Origin: Propionibacteriales bacterium
GTDB lineage: Bacteria > Actinomycetota > Actinomycetes > Propionibacteriales > Nocardioidaceae
Assembly: GCA_026392455.1 (NCBI GenBank)
Contig: JAPLCB010000006.1
Location: 62,001 to 126,000, forward strand
DNA: 64,000 nucleotides
Direction: 5' to 3'
The notes below the pieces were generated by a model. The model was given only the letters and a program-made list of their open reading frames with translations. It ran no database searches and had not been told where the DNA came from. This document shows, piece after piece, positions 35,167 to 44,694 of this stretch (its first letter is position 1; each line of letters begins with the position of its first letter). Made by a program: the position numbers and the translations under genes.

Positions 35167-35834
35167 CGGCGCTTCATCCGCTCGACGTCCATGATCACCA
35201 CGGAGCGGGGCTCGAGCCGGAGCCAGCCACGCGACGCGAAGTCGGCCAGTGCCTTGTTGACGGTCTCCCGCGAAGCGCCGACCAGCTGGGCCAGCTCTTC
35301 CTGGGTCAGGTCGTGGTGGACGTGCACGCCGTCGTCGGCGGTCCGGCCGAAACGGTCCGCGAGGTCGAGCAGCGCCTTGGCGACCCGGCCGGGCACGTCG
35401 GAGAAGACCAGGTCGGCGTTGACGTCGTTGGCCTTGCGCAGCCGGCTCGCGATCTGGGTGAGCATGCCGAGTGCCACCGTCGGGCGACCCTCGAGCCACC
35501 GGATCAGCTCGTCGTGGGAGAGCGTGAGCAGGTTCGTCTCGGTCACCGCGGTCACCGTGGCCGAGCGCGGGCCCGGGTCGAACAGCGACAGCTCGCCGAA
35601 CATCTGGCCGGGGCCGAGGATCGCGAGCAGGTTCTCCCGGCCGTCCGAGGAGGTCCGCCCGAGCTTCACCTTGCCGTCGGTCACCAGGTACAGCTTGTCG
35701 CCGGAGTCGCCCTCGTGGAAGAGCACCTCGCCGCGCCGCAACCGGGCCTCGGTCATCGACGAGCGCAGTGCGGCAGCGGCCTCGTCGTCCAATGCGCCGA
35801 ACAGCGGTGCCTGACGGAGTACGTCGTTGTCCAC
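35157..35834 (-). CDS. crp: Crp/Fnr family transcriptional regulator
   Basis: A 225-residue protein with GTG start at 35834 after GGAAGGAAAG, giving VDNDVLRQAPLFGALDDEAA. The cyclic-nucleotide-binding pocket is MFGELSLFDPGPRSATVTA, where the phosphate-binding arginine is in place. The C-terminal helix-turn-helix is DLTQEELAQLVGASRETVNK, as in mycobacterial Crp (Rv3676) and corynebacterial GlxR. It binds TGTGA-N6-TCACA-type sites in response to cAMP. Divergent from nth. A CRP-like site lies about 60 bp upstream and another is in front of the DUF485-actP operon. Confidence 0.93.
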   Translation of the reverse strand: MDNDVLRQAPLFGALDDEAAAALRSSMTEARLRRGEVLFHEGDSGDKLYLVTDGKVKLGRTSSDGRENLLAILGPGQMFGELSLFDPGPRSATVTAVTETNLLTLSHDELIRWLEGRPTVALGMLTQIASRLRKANDVNADLVFSDVPGRVAKALLDLADRFGRTADDGVHVHHDLTQEELAQLVGASRETVNKALADFASRGWLRLEPRSVVIMDVERMKRRAR

Positions 35835-35894
35835 GAACTTTCCTTCCACTTCTCGAGGCTGCCCAGCCCCAGGGTCCTGGCGGGGCCACCCCCC

Positions 35895-35910
35895 AGTGTT
35901 GCAGGTCACA
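35895..35910. promoter_or_regulatory. Candidate CRP site upstream of crp
   Basis: AGTGTTGCAGGTCACA has one perfect half (TCACA) and a degenerate left half (AGTGT for TGTGA) with the 6-bp spacing. It lies in the crp-nth divergent region and could mediate autoregulation. The match is only fair. Confidence 0.35.
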
Positions 35911-35988
35911 GTCTGTCCCATCACGCCCGGTCCCGCCACGTAACACCCTGGGCGCGGGTTTGTCGGCTCCGCTGCGTACTCTTCCTAC

Positions 35989-36723
35989 GTGCCCCGGACA
36001 GCCTCGAAGACCCCGCTCCCGGGGGCCGGCGCGCCCGACACCGCACTGGTTCGCCGGGCTCGCAAGATCGACCGGGTCCTCGGCGAGACCTACCCCGATG
36101 CCCGCTGCGAGCTCGACTTCGACAATCCCTTCGAGCTGCTCGTCGTGACCGTCCTCAGCGCGCAGACGACCGACCGGCGGGTCAACGCCGTCCGCCCGAC
36201 GCTGTTCGCCGCGTACCCGGACCCCAAGGCGATGGCCGCCGCCCCGCGCGAGGATCTGGAGCGGATCGTCGGACCGCTCGGCTTCTTCCGGGCCAAGACC
36301 GAGTCGCTGCTGAAGCTCTCCGCCAGCCTGGTCGAGAACTTCGACGGCCAGGTGCCGGGTCGGCTGGAGGACCTGGTCACCCTGCCCGGGGTCGGCCGCA
36401 AGACCGCCAACGTGGTGCTCGGCAACGCCTTCGGCGTGCCCGGGATCACCGTCGACACCCATTTCGGCCGCCTGGTCCGTCGTTTCGGCTGGACGGCGGA
36501 GACCGACCCGGTCAAGGCCGAGCACGCGATCGCGGCGATCTTCCCGAAGAAGGACTGGACGATGCTCAGTCACCACGTGATCTGGCACGGACGGCGGGTC
36601 TGCCACGCCAAGAAGCCGGCCTGCGGCGCGTGCACGGTGTCGACCTGGTGCCCGGCGTACGGCGAAGGTCCCACCGGTGCGACCGAGGCGGCGAAGCTCG
36701 TGAAGACCCAGGGACCGGCGTGA
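35989..36723 (+). CDS. nth: Endonuclease III
   Basis: A 244-residue DNA glycosylase/AP lyase with GTG start. The helix-hairpin-helix LPGVGRKTANVVLG holds the catalytic lysine, VDTHFGRL holds the catalytic aspartate, and the 4Fe-4S site is CHAKKPACGACTVSTWC (C-x6-C-x2-C-x5-C). It removes oxidised pyrimidines in base excision repair. The stop overlaps the next start as GTGA (36720-36723). Rv3674c nth sits in the same neighbourhood with crp. Confidence 0.96.
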   Translation: MPRTASKTPLPGAGAPDTALVRRARKIDRVLGETYPDARCELDFDNPFELLVVTVLSAQTTDRRVNAVRPTLFAAYPDPKAMAAAPREDLERIVGPLGFFRAKTESLLKLSASLVENFDGQVPGRLEDLVTLPGVGRKTANVVLGNAFGVPGITVDTHFGRLVRRFGWTAETDPVKAEHAIAAIFPKKDWTMLSHHVIWHGRRVCHAKKPACGACTVSTWCPAYGEGPTGATEAAKLVKTQGPA

Positions 36724-37382
36724 GCGGGCTCCCGGACTGGCTGGTGCCGATCCGTGACGGTGCGCTGCGGATCACCGGTGAGGACATCACCAGGTGGCTC
36801 CCGCCGGAGGATGCCGGTGCCCGCCCGGGCGCCGTGCTGATGCTCTTCGGCGAGGGCGATGCCGGGCCGGACCTGCTGCTGACCGAGCGTGCGCACACGA
36901 TGCGGTCGCACCCGGGGCAGGTCTCGTTCCCGGGCGGGTCCGTCGACGCCACCGACGAATCCCCGGTCGCTGCTGCCCTGCGGGAGGCCGAGGAGGAGGT
37001 CGGACTCGACGTCTCCGGCGTCGAGGTGCTCGCCACCCTTCCCGAGCTGTGGCTGCCGCCGAGCAACTTCGCGGTGACCCCGGTCGTCGCCTACTGGCGG
37101 GTGCCGTCACCGGTCGGTGTCGTCGACGCCGCTGAGGTTCACGCCGTGTTCCGCACGCCGATCGCGGACCTGCTGGACCCGAGCAACCGGGTCACCGTCA
37201 CCCACCCCGGGGGGTACTCGAGTCCCGGCTTCCTGATCGGCGAGGACAACGACGTCCTGCTGTGGGGTTTCACGGCCGGCCTGATCACCAAGCTCTTCGA
37301 CTTCGTCGGCCTGACCCAGGAATGGGACGTGTCGGTGACGCGAGAGCTCCCCGACTACATGCTCCGCGTACGCCAGGATTGA
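36720..37382 (+). CDS. NUDIX CoA pyrophosphatase
   Basis: A 220-residue protein with GTG start overlapping nth. The Nudix box is GGSVDATDESPVAAALREAE followed by EEVGLD, preceded by the CoA-binding family motif RSHPGQVSFPGG. This pair of motifs marks the NUDT7/NUDT8/YeaB group that cleaves CoA to phosphopantetheine and adenosine bisphosphate. It is the middle gene between nth and marP, as in Rv3672c. Cytoplasmic. Confidence 0.9.
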   Translation: MSGLPDWLVPIRDGALRITGEDITRWLPPEDAGARPGAVLMLFGEGDAGPDLLLTERAHTMRSHPGQVSFPGGSVDATDESPVAAALREAEEEVGLDVSGVEVLATLPELWLPPSNFAVTPVVAYWRVPSPVGVVDAAEVHAVFRTPIADLLDPSNRVTVTHPGGYSSPGFLIGEDNDVLLWGFTAGLITKLFDFVGLTQEWDVSVTRELPDYMLRVRQD

Positions 37383-37415
37383 GGTCGTGGACGTGATGAC
37401 GAACCCGAGGCGACG

Positions 37416-38594
37416 ATGAACCTGCTCGACTGGTCTCTCGTGCTGGTCACCCTGGCCTACGCGCTCTCGGGCTACTGGCAGGGCTTCATCACCGGTGCCT
37501 TCGCCACGGCGGGCCTGATCGTGGGCGGCCTCTTCGGCATCTGGGTCGCTCCGCACGTGCTCGGGAACGTCGAGCCGGCGCTCTGGGTCTCGCTCGCCGC
37601 CCTGTTCGTGGTCCTGGTCTGTGCCTCGTTCGGTCAGGCTTTCGCCCAGTACGCCGGCGCCAAGGTCCGCGACAAGATCACCTGGCAGCCGATCCGCGCC
37701 GTCGATGCGGTCGGCGGTGGGGCGCTGTCGGTGATCGCGGTGCTCACGGTCACCTGGATGCTCGGCGTCGCGGTCAGCGGTTCCCAGATCCCCGGTGTCG
37801 GGCAGCTGGTCCGCGAGTCCACGGTGCTGACCCGGGTCAACGAGGTGATGCCGACCCAGGCGCAAGGACTGCTGCGCGGGTTCGACAAGGTCGTCGGCTC
37901 GAGCTTCTTCCCTCGTTACCTGGAGCCCTTCGCGCCGGAGCGGATCGTCCCGGTCGAGCCGCCGCTCCCGGCCGACGTCGACAACGCCGACGTCCAGCGG
38001 GCCCGGGCGAGCGTCTTCAAGGTCCGGGGCAACAACAGCTGTGGTGACGGTGTCGAGGGGTCCGGGTTCCTGTTCGGTCGCGGACTGCTGATGACGAACG
38101 CGCACGTCGTCGCCGGGGTCAGCAAGCCGGTGGTGCTCAGCGCCAGCGGTGAGCACCCGGCACGGGTCGTCTGGTACGACCCGGACACCGATGTCGCCGT
38201 CCTCTCGGTCCCTGACCTCCGCGACAGCGCGACGATCAAGTTCGACGACTCCGGCAAGGCCGCCGACCGCGCGGTGGTGCTCGGATTCCCCAACGACGGG
38301 CCGTTCAACGCCCAGTCGGCCCGGATCCGGTCCGACGCGCAGCTGCTGAAGTCGCCGGACATCTACGGGCGCGGGACGGTGACCCGTGAGGTCTTCTCGA
38401 TCCGCAGCCTGGTCCGGCCGGGCAACTCCGGCGGTCCGCTGGTCTCGCTGGGCGGCAAGGTCTTCGGCGTCATTTTCGCCGCCTCGGTCAGCGACAAGCA
38501 GACCGGCTACGCGCTCACCGCTGACCAGGTCTCCGACGCCGTCTCGCGGGCGAAGGCCGACGGGCCGACGGTCTCCAGCGGGAACTGCACGTAG
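37416..38594 (+). CDS. marP: MarP-type membrane serine protease (CvpA-trypsin fusion)
   Basis: A 392-residue protein starting MNLLDWSLVLVTLAYALSGY. The first about 130 residues are four transmembrane helices of the CvpA type. After a linker with helix-forming sequence comes a periplasmic trypsin-like domain with catalytic His230 (MTNAHVVAG), Asp259 (PDTDVAVL) and Ser338 (RPGNSGGPL). One cysteine is at the start of the protease domain (NNSCGDG) and another at the C-terminus (GNCT), positioned to form the disulfide known in MarP. The M. tuberculosis protein protects against acid by activating a peptidoglycan hydrolase. Follows the CoA pyrophosphatase by 33 bp. Confidence 0.92.
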   Translation: MNLLDWSLVLVTLAYALSGYWQGFITGAFATAGLIVGGLFGIWVAPHVLGNVEPALWVSLAALFVVLVCASFGQAFAQYAGAKVRDKITWQPIRAVDAVGGGALSVIAVLTVTWMLGVAVSGSQIPGVGQLVRESTVLTRVNEVMPTQAQGLLRGFDKVVGSSFFPRYLEPFAPERIVPVEPPLPADVDNADVQRARASVFKVRGNNSCGDGVEGSGFLFGRGLLMTNAHVVAGVSKPVVLSASGEHPARVVWYDPDTDVAVLSVPDLRDSATIKFDDSGKAADRAVVLGFPNDGPFNAQSARIRSDAQLLKSPDIYGRGTVTREVFSIRSLVRPGNSGGPLVSLGGKVFGVIFAASVSDKQTGYALTADQVSDAVSRAKADGPTVSSGNCT

Positions 38595-38640
38595 GGCCCG
38601 TCTGCGCGGATCGCCGGGTGTCGAGGCACCCGCCAGCAGG

Positions 38641-39039
38641 TCAGCTGTGCCCGGTCAGCGCGCGCGGCACTTCGGCCGCCTGCGCCATCGTGCGCTCGGG
38701 AGCACGCACCTTGCGGATCTTCAGGTAACCGACGAAGCCGAGCAGGCCGGCCAGGACGACGTACGCGCCGAACACGATCAGGAAGCCCCAGGCGATGTCG
38801 AGGCCCGCCATCGCGATGAAGAACGCCGCGGCGAACGAGATCATGATGATCGACAGCAGACCCACGAAGCCGGCCAGGACGAACAACGCGATGCCGAGGC
38901 CACCGGCCCGGACGCTGACCTTCAGCTCGGACTTCGCGAGCTCGATGATGTGCTTGATCAAGGTGCCGATGTCGTCGAAGGCATCGACGACCAGCTTGCC
39001 GATCGTCGGTTCTTCTCCAGCGGGCTCTTGGTATGCCAT
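38641..39039 (-). CDS. Holin-X/DUF1469-like membrane protein
   Basis: A 132-residue protein starting MAYQEPAGEEPTIGKLVVDA with a GGAGGAG ribosome-binding site. An amphipathic N-terminal helix (TLIKHIIELAKSELKVSVR) precedes two transmembrane helices (GLGIALFVLAGFVGLLSIIM and LIVFGAYVVLAGLLGFVGYL). The family is called 'phage holin' (PF07332) but is a normal chromosomal actinobacterial membrane protein. No phage genes are near. It lies between marP and nhaA on the minus strand, with nhaA 43 bp upstream. Confidence 0.85.
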   Translation of the reverse strand: MAYQEPAGEEPTIGKLVVDAFDDIGTLIKHIIELAKSELKVSVRAGGLGIALFVLAGFVGLLSIIMISFAAAFFIAMAGLDIAWGFLIVFGAYVVLAGLLGFVGYLKIRKVRAPERTMAQAAEVPRALTGHS

Positions 39040-39082
39040 CTGGCCTCTCCTCCGGTGCTGACACGTGTACCTGGACGGAACC

Positions 39083-40186
39083 CTATCCTTCACGGGTCCG
39101 GTGGTGGCGGTTACGCCGCCCGATGATCGCGCTCCCCAGGAGCGCAGCGGCCAGGGACGCTGCCAGTACTGCGGTCTTCGCCGTCTCGGCGCCGACGCCG
39201 GAGAACGACAGGTCGGAGACCAGCAGCGAGACCGTGAACCCGACCCCGCCGAGTACGGCGACCCCGACCAGGTCTCTCCAACCGACCTCCGTTCCCAGCT
39301 CGGCCCGGCTGAACCGGGTGGCCAGCCAGGTCCCGAGCAGGATCCCTGCCGGCTTGCCGAGCACCAGCCCGACGACCACGCCGACGGCGATCGGACTGCG
39401 GACGACGGCGCCGAGCCCGCCGAGGGCGACCCCCGCGCTCATCAACGCGAAGAACGGGATCGCCAGCCACGCGCTCACCGGGGAGAGCCGGTGCTCGAGC
39501 CGCTCGGCGGGCGAGCGTTCTTCGTGGGCATCGGGCCGGACCCGGGTCAGCAGACCCAGGGCCACCCCCATGATCGTCGCGTGCACGCCGCTCTCGTAGA
39601 GCAGCGCCCAGCCGATGACCGCGATCGGCAGGTAGATCAGGAACGACCGCAACCGGAGGTGCTGGCAGACCGCGTAGGTCGCGCACGCCAGGGCAGCCCC
39701 GGCCAGGGGCAGTAGCTCGACCGTGTCGGTGTAGAACAGCGCGATGATCGCGATGACGATCAGGTCGTCGACCACGGCCAGGGTCAGCAGGAAGGCACGC
39801 AGCGACGACGGGAGTGCTGACCCGACGACGGCCAGCACAGCGAGCGCGAACGCGATGTCGGTGGCCGCAGGGATCGCCCAGCCGCGCAGGTTCGCAGTAC
39901 CGGCGTTGAGCCCCACGTAGATCAGCGCGGGCAGGGCGACCCCGCAGACGGCGGCCAGGACCGGCACGGCGGCATCAGCGGGCCGGCTCAGCGAGCCGAG
40001 CACCAGCTCGCGCTTGAGCTCGAGCCCGGCGACGAAGAAGAAGACGGCCAGGGCGCCGTCCGCAGCCCAGTGCTCGATGCTGAGCGGCCCCAGGTGGTGC
40101 TCCCGGACGGCCAGGTAGCTGCCGCTGTCCAGGTTCATCCAGAGGATCGCCACGGCCGCAGCTGCCAGGGCGATCGCGCCACCCAC
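39083..40186 (-). CDS. nhaA: Na+/H+ antiporter NhaA (start uncertain)
   Basis: A 367-residue or longer transporter. GTG at 40186 gives MGGAIALAAAAVAILWMN, already inside the first helix. Key features are FFFVAGLELKREL, GWAIPAATDIAFALAVL with the TD motif, LTLAVVDDLIVIAIIALFYT with the paired aspartates that bind Na+/H+, and GVGFTVSLLVS. The frame is open and protein-like further upstream, encoding RRPRFFRDPDAGETAFLTGL, a plausible true N-terminus. However, that extension has no ATG, GTG or TTG start, only CTG at 40285. It exchanges Na+ for protons for pH and salt control. Confidence 0.88.
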   Translation of the reverse strand: MGGAIALAAAAVAILWMNLDSGSYLAVREHHLGPLSIEHWAADGALAVFFFVAGLELKRELVLGSLSRPADAAVPVLAAVCGVALPALIYVGLNAGTANLRGWAIPAATDIAFALAVLAVVGSALPSSLRAFLLTLAVVDDLIVIAIIALFYTDTVELLPLAGAALACATYAVCQHLRLRSFLIYLPIAVIGWALLYESGVHATIMGVALGLLTRVRPDAHEERSPAERLEHRLSPVSAWLAIPFFALMSAGVALGGLGAVVRSPIAVGVVVGLVLGKPAGILLGTWLATRFSRAELGTEVGWRDLVGVAVLGGVGFTVSLLVSDLSFSGVGAETAKTAVLAASLAAALLGSAIIGRRNRHHRTREG

Positions 40187-40399
40187 CGTCTCGGAACGCA
40201 GCAGACCGGTCAGGAACGCGGTCTCACCGGCGTCGGGGTCGCGGAAGAATCGCGGTCGTCGTACAGCAACGATGGTGGGCCTCAGATCTGGGTAGGGACA
40301 AACCGTGCCGACCAGACTTCCCGGCTCACCACGGGTGATCGTACCGGTCGCAGACGGGTCGATTGGGCGCTAGTTGGGTAGACATGGGAGAATGAGGCT
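40187..40399 (-). other. Probable N-terminal coding extension of nhaA and spacer
   Basis: The nhaA frame runs on upstream of the GTG at 40186 with family-like sequence (FFRDPDAGETAFLTGLLRSE) to at least about 40263. The rest up to the riboswitch holds no recognisable gene. Promoters for nhaA (leftward) and terC (rightward) must lie here, but I see no convincing -35/-10 pair. Confidence 0.4.
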
Positions 40400-40512
40400 G
40401 TTGGAGGGGAGTATTCCTTCGCGGCGATCTCGTCATCACGGACACCTGCGCGAGCAGCACTGTCCCGGGGTCGTCGGTCCGCCCGTGACGGGTCGGGCGG
40501 AAGAGACCTCCG
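40400..40512 (+). ncRNA. yybP-ykoY manganese riboswitch
   Basis: The segment has the conserved 5' core GGGGAGTA (40406-40413), the inner-loop motif CGTCATCACGG (from about 40441), paired GC-rich arms (GGTCCGCCCG ... CGGGTCGGGCGG) and the closing GAAGAGACCTC (about 40500). These elements and their order match the yybP-ykoY family (RF00080) as I remember actinobacterial members. It sits directly in the leader of a terC gene, the expected target. It senses Mn2+ and should raise expression of the exporter. Boundaries are approximate. Confidence 0.78.
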
Positions 40513-40551
40513 GACGCTGCCCTGTTGTCGCATGTCCGGAGGAAGTCTGAA

Positions 40552-41574
40552 ATGCATGTCACCCCGTTGGTCTGGTGGGTCACCATCGGCGTCACCCTCG
40601 CCATCTTGATCTTCGACGTCTTCGTCATCGGGCGACGCCCGCACGAGCCGAGCCGGCGCGAGGTCGGGATTGCCCTCAGCGTCTACATCGGCCTGGCCGT
40701 CGCGTTCGGCATCGGCATCTGGACGATCTCCGGTCATCAGTACGGCACCGAGTTCTTCGCCGGCTGGCTGACCGAGTACTCGCTCTCGGTCGACAACCTG
40801 TTCATCTTCCTGATCATCATGACCAAGTTCGGGGTGCCGCGCGCGTACCAGCAGACCGCACTGATGGTCGGCATCGTCCTGGCCCTGATCATGCGCGGCA
40901 TCTTCATCGCCGTCGGCGCCGCGGCGATCAACAACTTCAGCTGGGTCTTCTACCTCTTCGGCCTCTTCCTGATCTACACGGCGGTCAAGCTCGCCAAGGA
41001 AGGTGCCGAGGACGAGGACGCGTACGAGGAGCCGGGCTTCGTGAAGTGGGTCGGCAAGCACCTGCCGGCGACCACCGAGTGGCAGGGCACCAAGGTGCTG
41101 GCCAAGATCGACGGAAAGACCTTGATCACGCCGATGTTCATCGTGATCCTGGCGCTCGGCATGACCGACTTGCTCTTCGCGCTGGACTCGATCCCGGCGA
41201 TCTTCGGCCTGACCCAGGAGCCGTTCCTGGTCCTGACCGCGAACATCTTCGCCCTGATGGGTCTGCGCCAGCTCTACTTCCTGATCGGTGACCTGCTGGA
41301 GCGACTGATCTACCTGTCCTACGGGCTGTCGGTGCTCCTCGGCTTCATCGGGGTCAAGCTGATCCTGCACGCGATGCACGAGAACGAGCTCCCCTTCGTC
41401 AACGGTGGCGAGCACATCGAGTGGGCTCCGGACATCCCGACGCTGGTCTCCCTCGGCGCGATCATCGGCATCCTGGCGATCACGACGGTCGCGAGCCTGA
41501 TCGGTTCGGCGCGGATGTCGGCCGCGGAACGGGACGCCGCCACCGGCCCGCGGCGGGAACCGCACCACCACTGA
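40552..41574 (+). CDS. TerC family membrane protein (putative Mn2+ exporter)
   Basis: A 340-residue protein; ATG at 40552 follows GGAGGAAG and starts MHVTPLVWWVTIGVTLAILI. It has about eight to nine transmembrane helices with the TerC signatures EYSLSVDNLFIFLIIM and MTDLLFALDSIPAIFGLTQE, whose acidic residues in membrane helices are thought to bind metal. The last about 35 residues are cytoplasmic and end in HHH. The yybP-ykoY element in its leader points to manganese rather than tellurite as the physiological cargo. Monocistronic. Confidence 0.92.
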   Translation: MHVTPLVWWVTIGVTLAILIFDVFVIGRRPHEPSRREVGIALSVYIGLAVAFGIGIWTISGHQYGTEFFAGWLTEYSLSVDNLFIFLIIMTKFGVPRAYQQTALMVGIVLALIMRGIFIAVGAAAINNFSWVFYLFGLFLIYTAVKLAKEGAEDEDAYEEPGFVKWVGKHLPATTEWQGTKVLAKIDGKTLITPMFIVILALGMTDLLFALDSIPAIFGLTQEPFLVLTANIFALMGLRQLYFLIGDLLERLIYLSYGLSVLLGFIGVKLILHAMHENELPFVNGGEHIEWAPDIPTLVSLGAIIGILAITTVASLIGSARMSAAERDAATGPRREPHHH

Positions 41575-41678
41575 CGCACGGGGATGGTGACGGGTTCCGT
41601 GACGCGGCTGTGATGTGCAACTCTGAGCGGAGCGGACAAATCGCCCTAACCTCTACCTTGATCGGTCGTTGAACCACC

Positions 41679-42299
41679 ATGGATTGGATTCGTCGCAGGC
41701 CCCAGGCCGCTGCCGTTGCCGGAGTCGTCGCGGTCATCGCTGTGCTCGCACTCGTCTTCCTGATGGTCAGCTCCTCGGGCGGTGAGGCCGGAACTCGTTC
41801 CATCGGCGACCTCTCGGGGCAGCCGTCCTCGGACCCCACCCTGGGGCTCCCGACGGTCTCCCCGAGCGCGACCGCGACCCCGAAGACGGCAGCGCAGCTC
41901 CAGGCCGAGACGAAGAAGCAGTTCGACCAGCTCGGTCAGGGCTTCACCGGGGGCAACCTCGGATCGGGCCAGCTCAACGCGCCCGGTCTGCAGGGCGGCA
42001 GCTCGTACCAGTACCTGCCGAAGCACCAGATCGTCCTGACCGTCACCTCGGAGGCGCCGATCGGCACCGTCGGCTACATCGTGCCCACCAGCCTGAAGCA
42101 GTCCTCGGGCATCGTGAAGAACGTCAAGAACTCCTGGTCGCTGACCACCACCGCGTACGGCGACCCGGACTACGCCCAGCTGTACCTGCAGGCCGGGTCC
42201 CGCGGGTTCCCGATCACCTGCACCATCCGGGTCGACGGCAAGGTCGTCGAGCGTCGCAGCAGCGAAGGGCCTTACGCACGGATGATCTGCCAGGGCTGA
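41679..42299 (+). CDS. MmpS-like membrane-anchored protein
   Basis: A 206-residue protein starting MDWIRRRPQAAAVAGVVAVI with one transmembrane helix (residues about 11-31) and a Ser/Thr/Pro-rich extracytoplasmic linker. The C-terminal beta-rich part shows YLQAGSRGFPITCTIRVDGK and a second cysteine near the end (ARMICQG), resembling the disulfide-closed MmpS/DUF-type fold of mycobacterial lipid-export accessory proteins. No MmpL transporter is next to it, so the assignment rests on pattern alone. Followed directly by the 120-bp repeat region. Confidence 0.5.
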   Translation: MDWIRRRPQAAAVAGVVAVIAVLALVFLMVSSSGGEAGTRSIGDLSGQPSSDPTLGLPTVSPSATATPKTAAQLQAETKKQFDQLGQGFTGGNLGSGQLNAPGLQGGSSYQYLPKHQIVLTVTSEAPIGTVGYIVPTSLKQSSGIVKNVKNSWSLTTTAYGDPDYAQLYLQAGSRGFPITCTIRVDGKVVERRSSEGPYARMICQG

Positions 42300-42300
42300 C

Positions 42301-42563
42301 CGACGGCGCCGTACGCGGCACCTGGCGGCGTTGGCGTCGCTTGACGTCCGCTCCGCTGCGCTCCGCCCAAGGACGCCGGCGCTCCTTCGCCTTGCCATGC
42401 ACCACGTTCGGCACCGTCGGGCCGACGCCGAACGCGGCGCGTGGCGGCGTTGGGCGTCGCTTGACGTCCGCTCCGCTGCGCTCCGCCCAAGGACGCCGGC
42501 GCTCCTTCGCCTTGCCATGCATCACGTTCGGCACCGTCGGACCGGCGCCGGACGCGGCGCGCG
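42301..42563. repeat. 120-bp tandem repeat between the MmpS-like gene and acs
   Basis: Two nearly identical 120-bp copies plus a partial third. TTGACGTCCGCTCCGCTGCG occurs at 42341 and 42461, and CGTTCGGCACCGTCGG ends at 42420 and 42540. Each copy contains the palindromic CGCTCCGCTGCGCTCC-type core. The region lies between two convergent stop codons and appears non-coding. Confidence 0.85.
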
Positions 42564-44537
<1,974 letters not shown>

Positions 44538-44633
44538 CGAGAAGTTCCTCCGACATCAGGGGTGAGTCCGGCAAGTGAGGCTCCGGCCAGCCTAGGGCGC
44601 GTGCGGCCCGTCGACGAGGGCCAGGGTGAGGTT

Positions 44634-44690
44634 CGCGCGGCGGGGGTTGCGCCCAGGTTGCATCGACCCGGTTGCATCCCCCGCCGCGCG
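44634..44690 (-). terminator. Long-stem terminator after the acetate symporter gene
   Basis: A perfect 13-bp stem CGCGCGGCGGGGG / CCCCCGCCGCGCG begins 4 bp after the actP stop. The 31-nt loop contains GGTTGCATC twice. It separates the symporter operon from acs. Confidence 0.7.
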
Positions 44691-44694
44691 GGAC

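Noticed and set aside
38641-39039. 'Phage holin' gene as sign of a prophage
   Set aside because: The family is a normal chromosomal actinobacterial membrane protein and no phage structural, integrase or lysis genes surround it.
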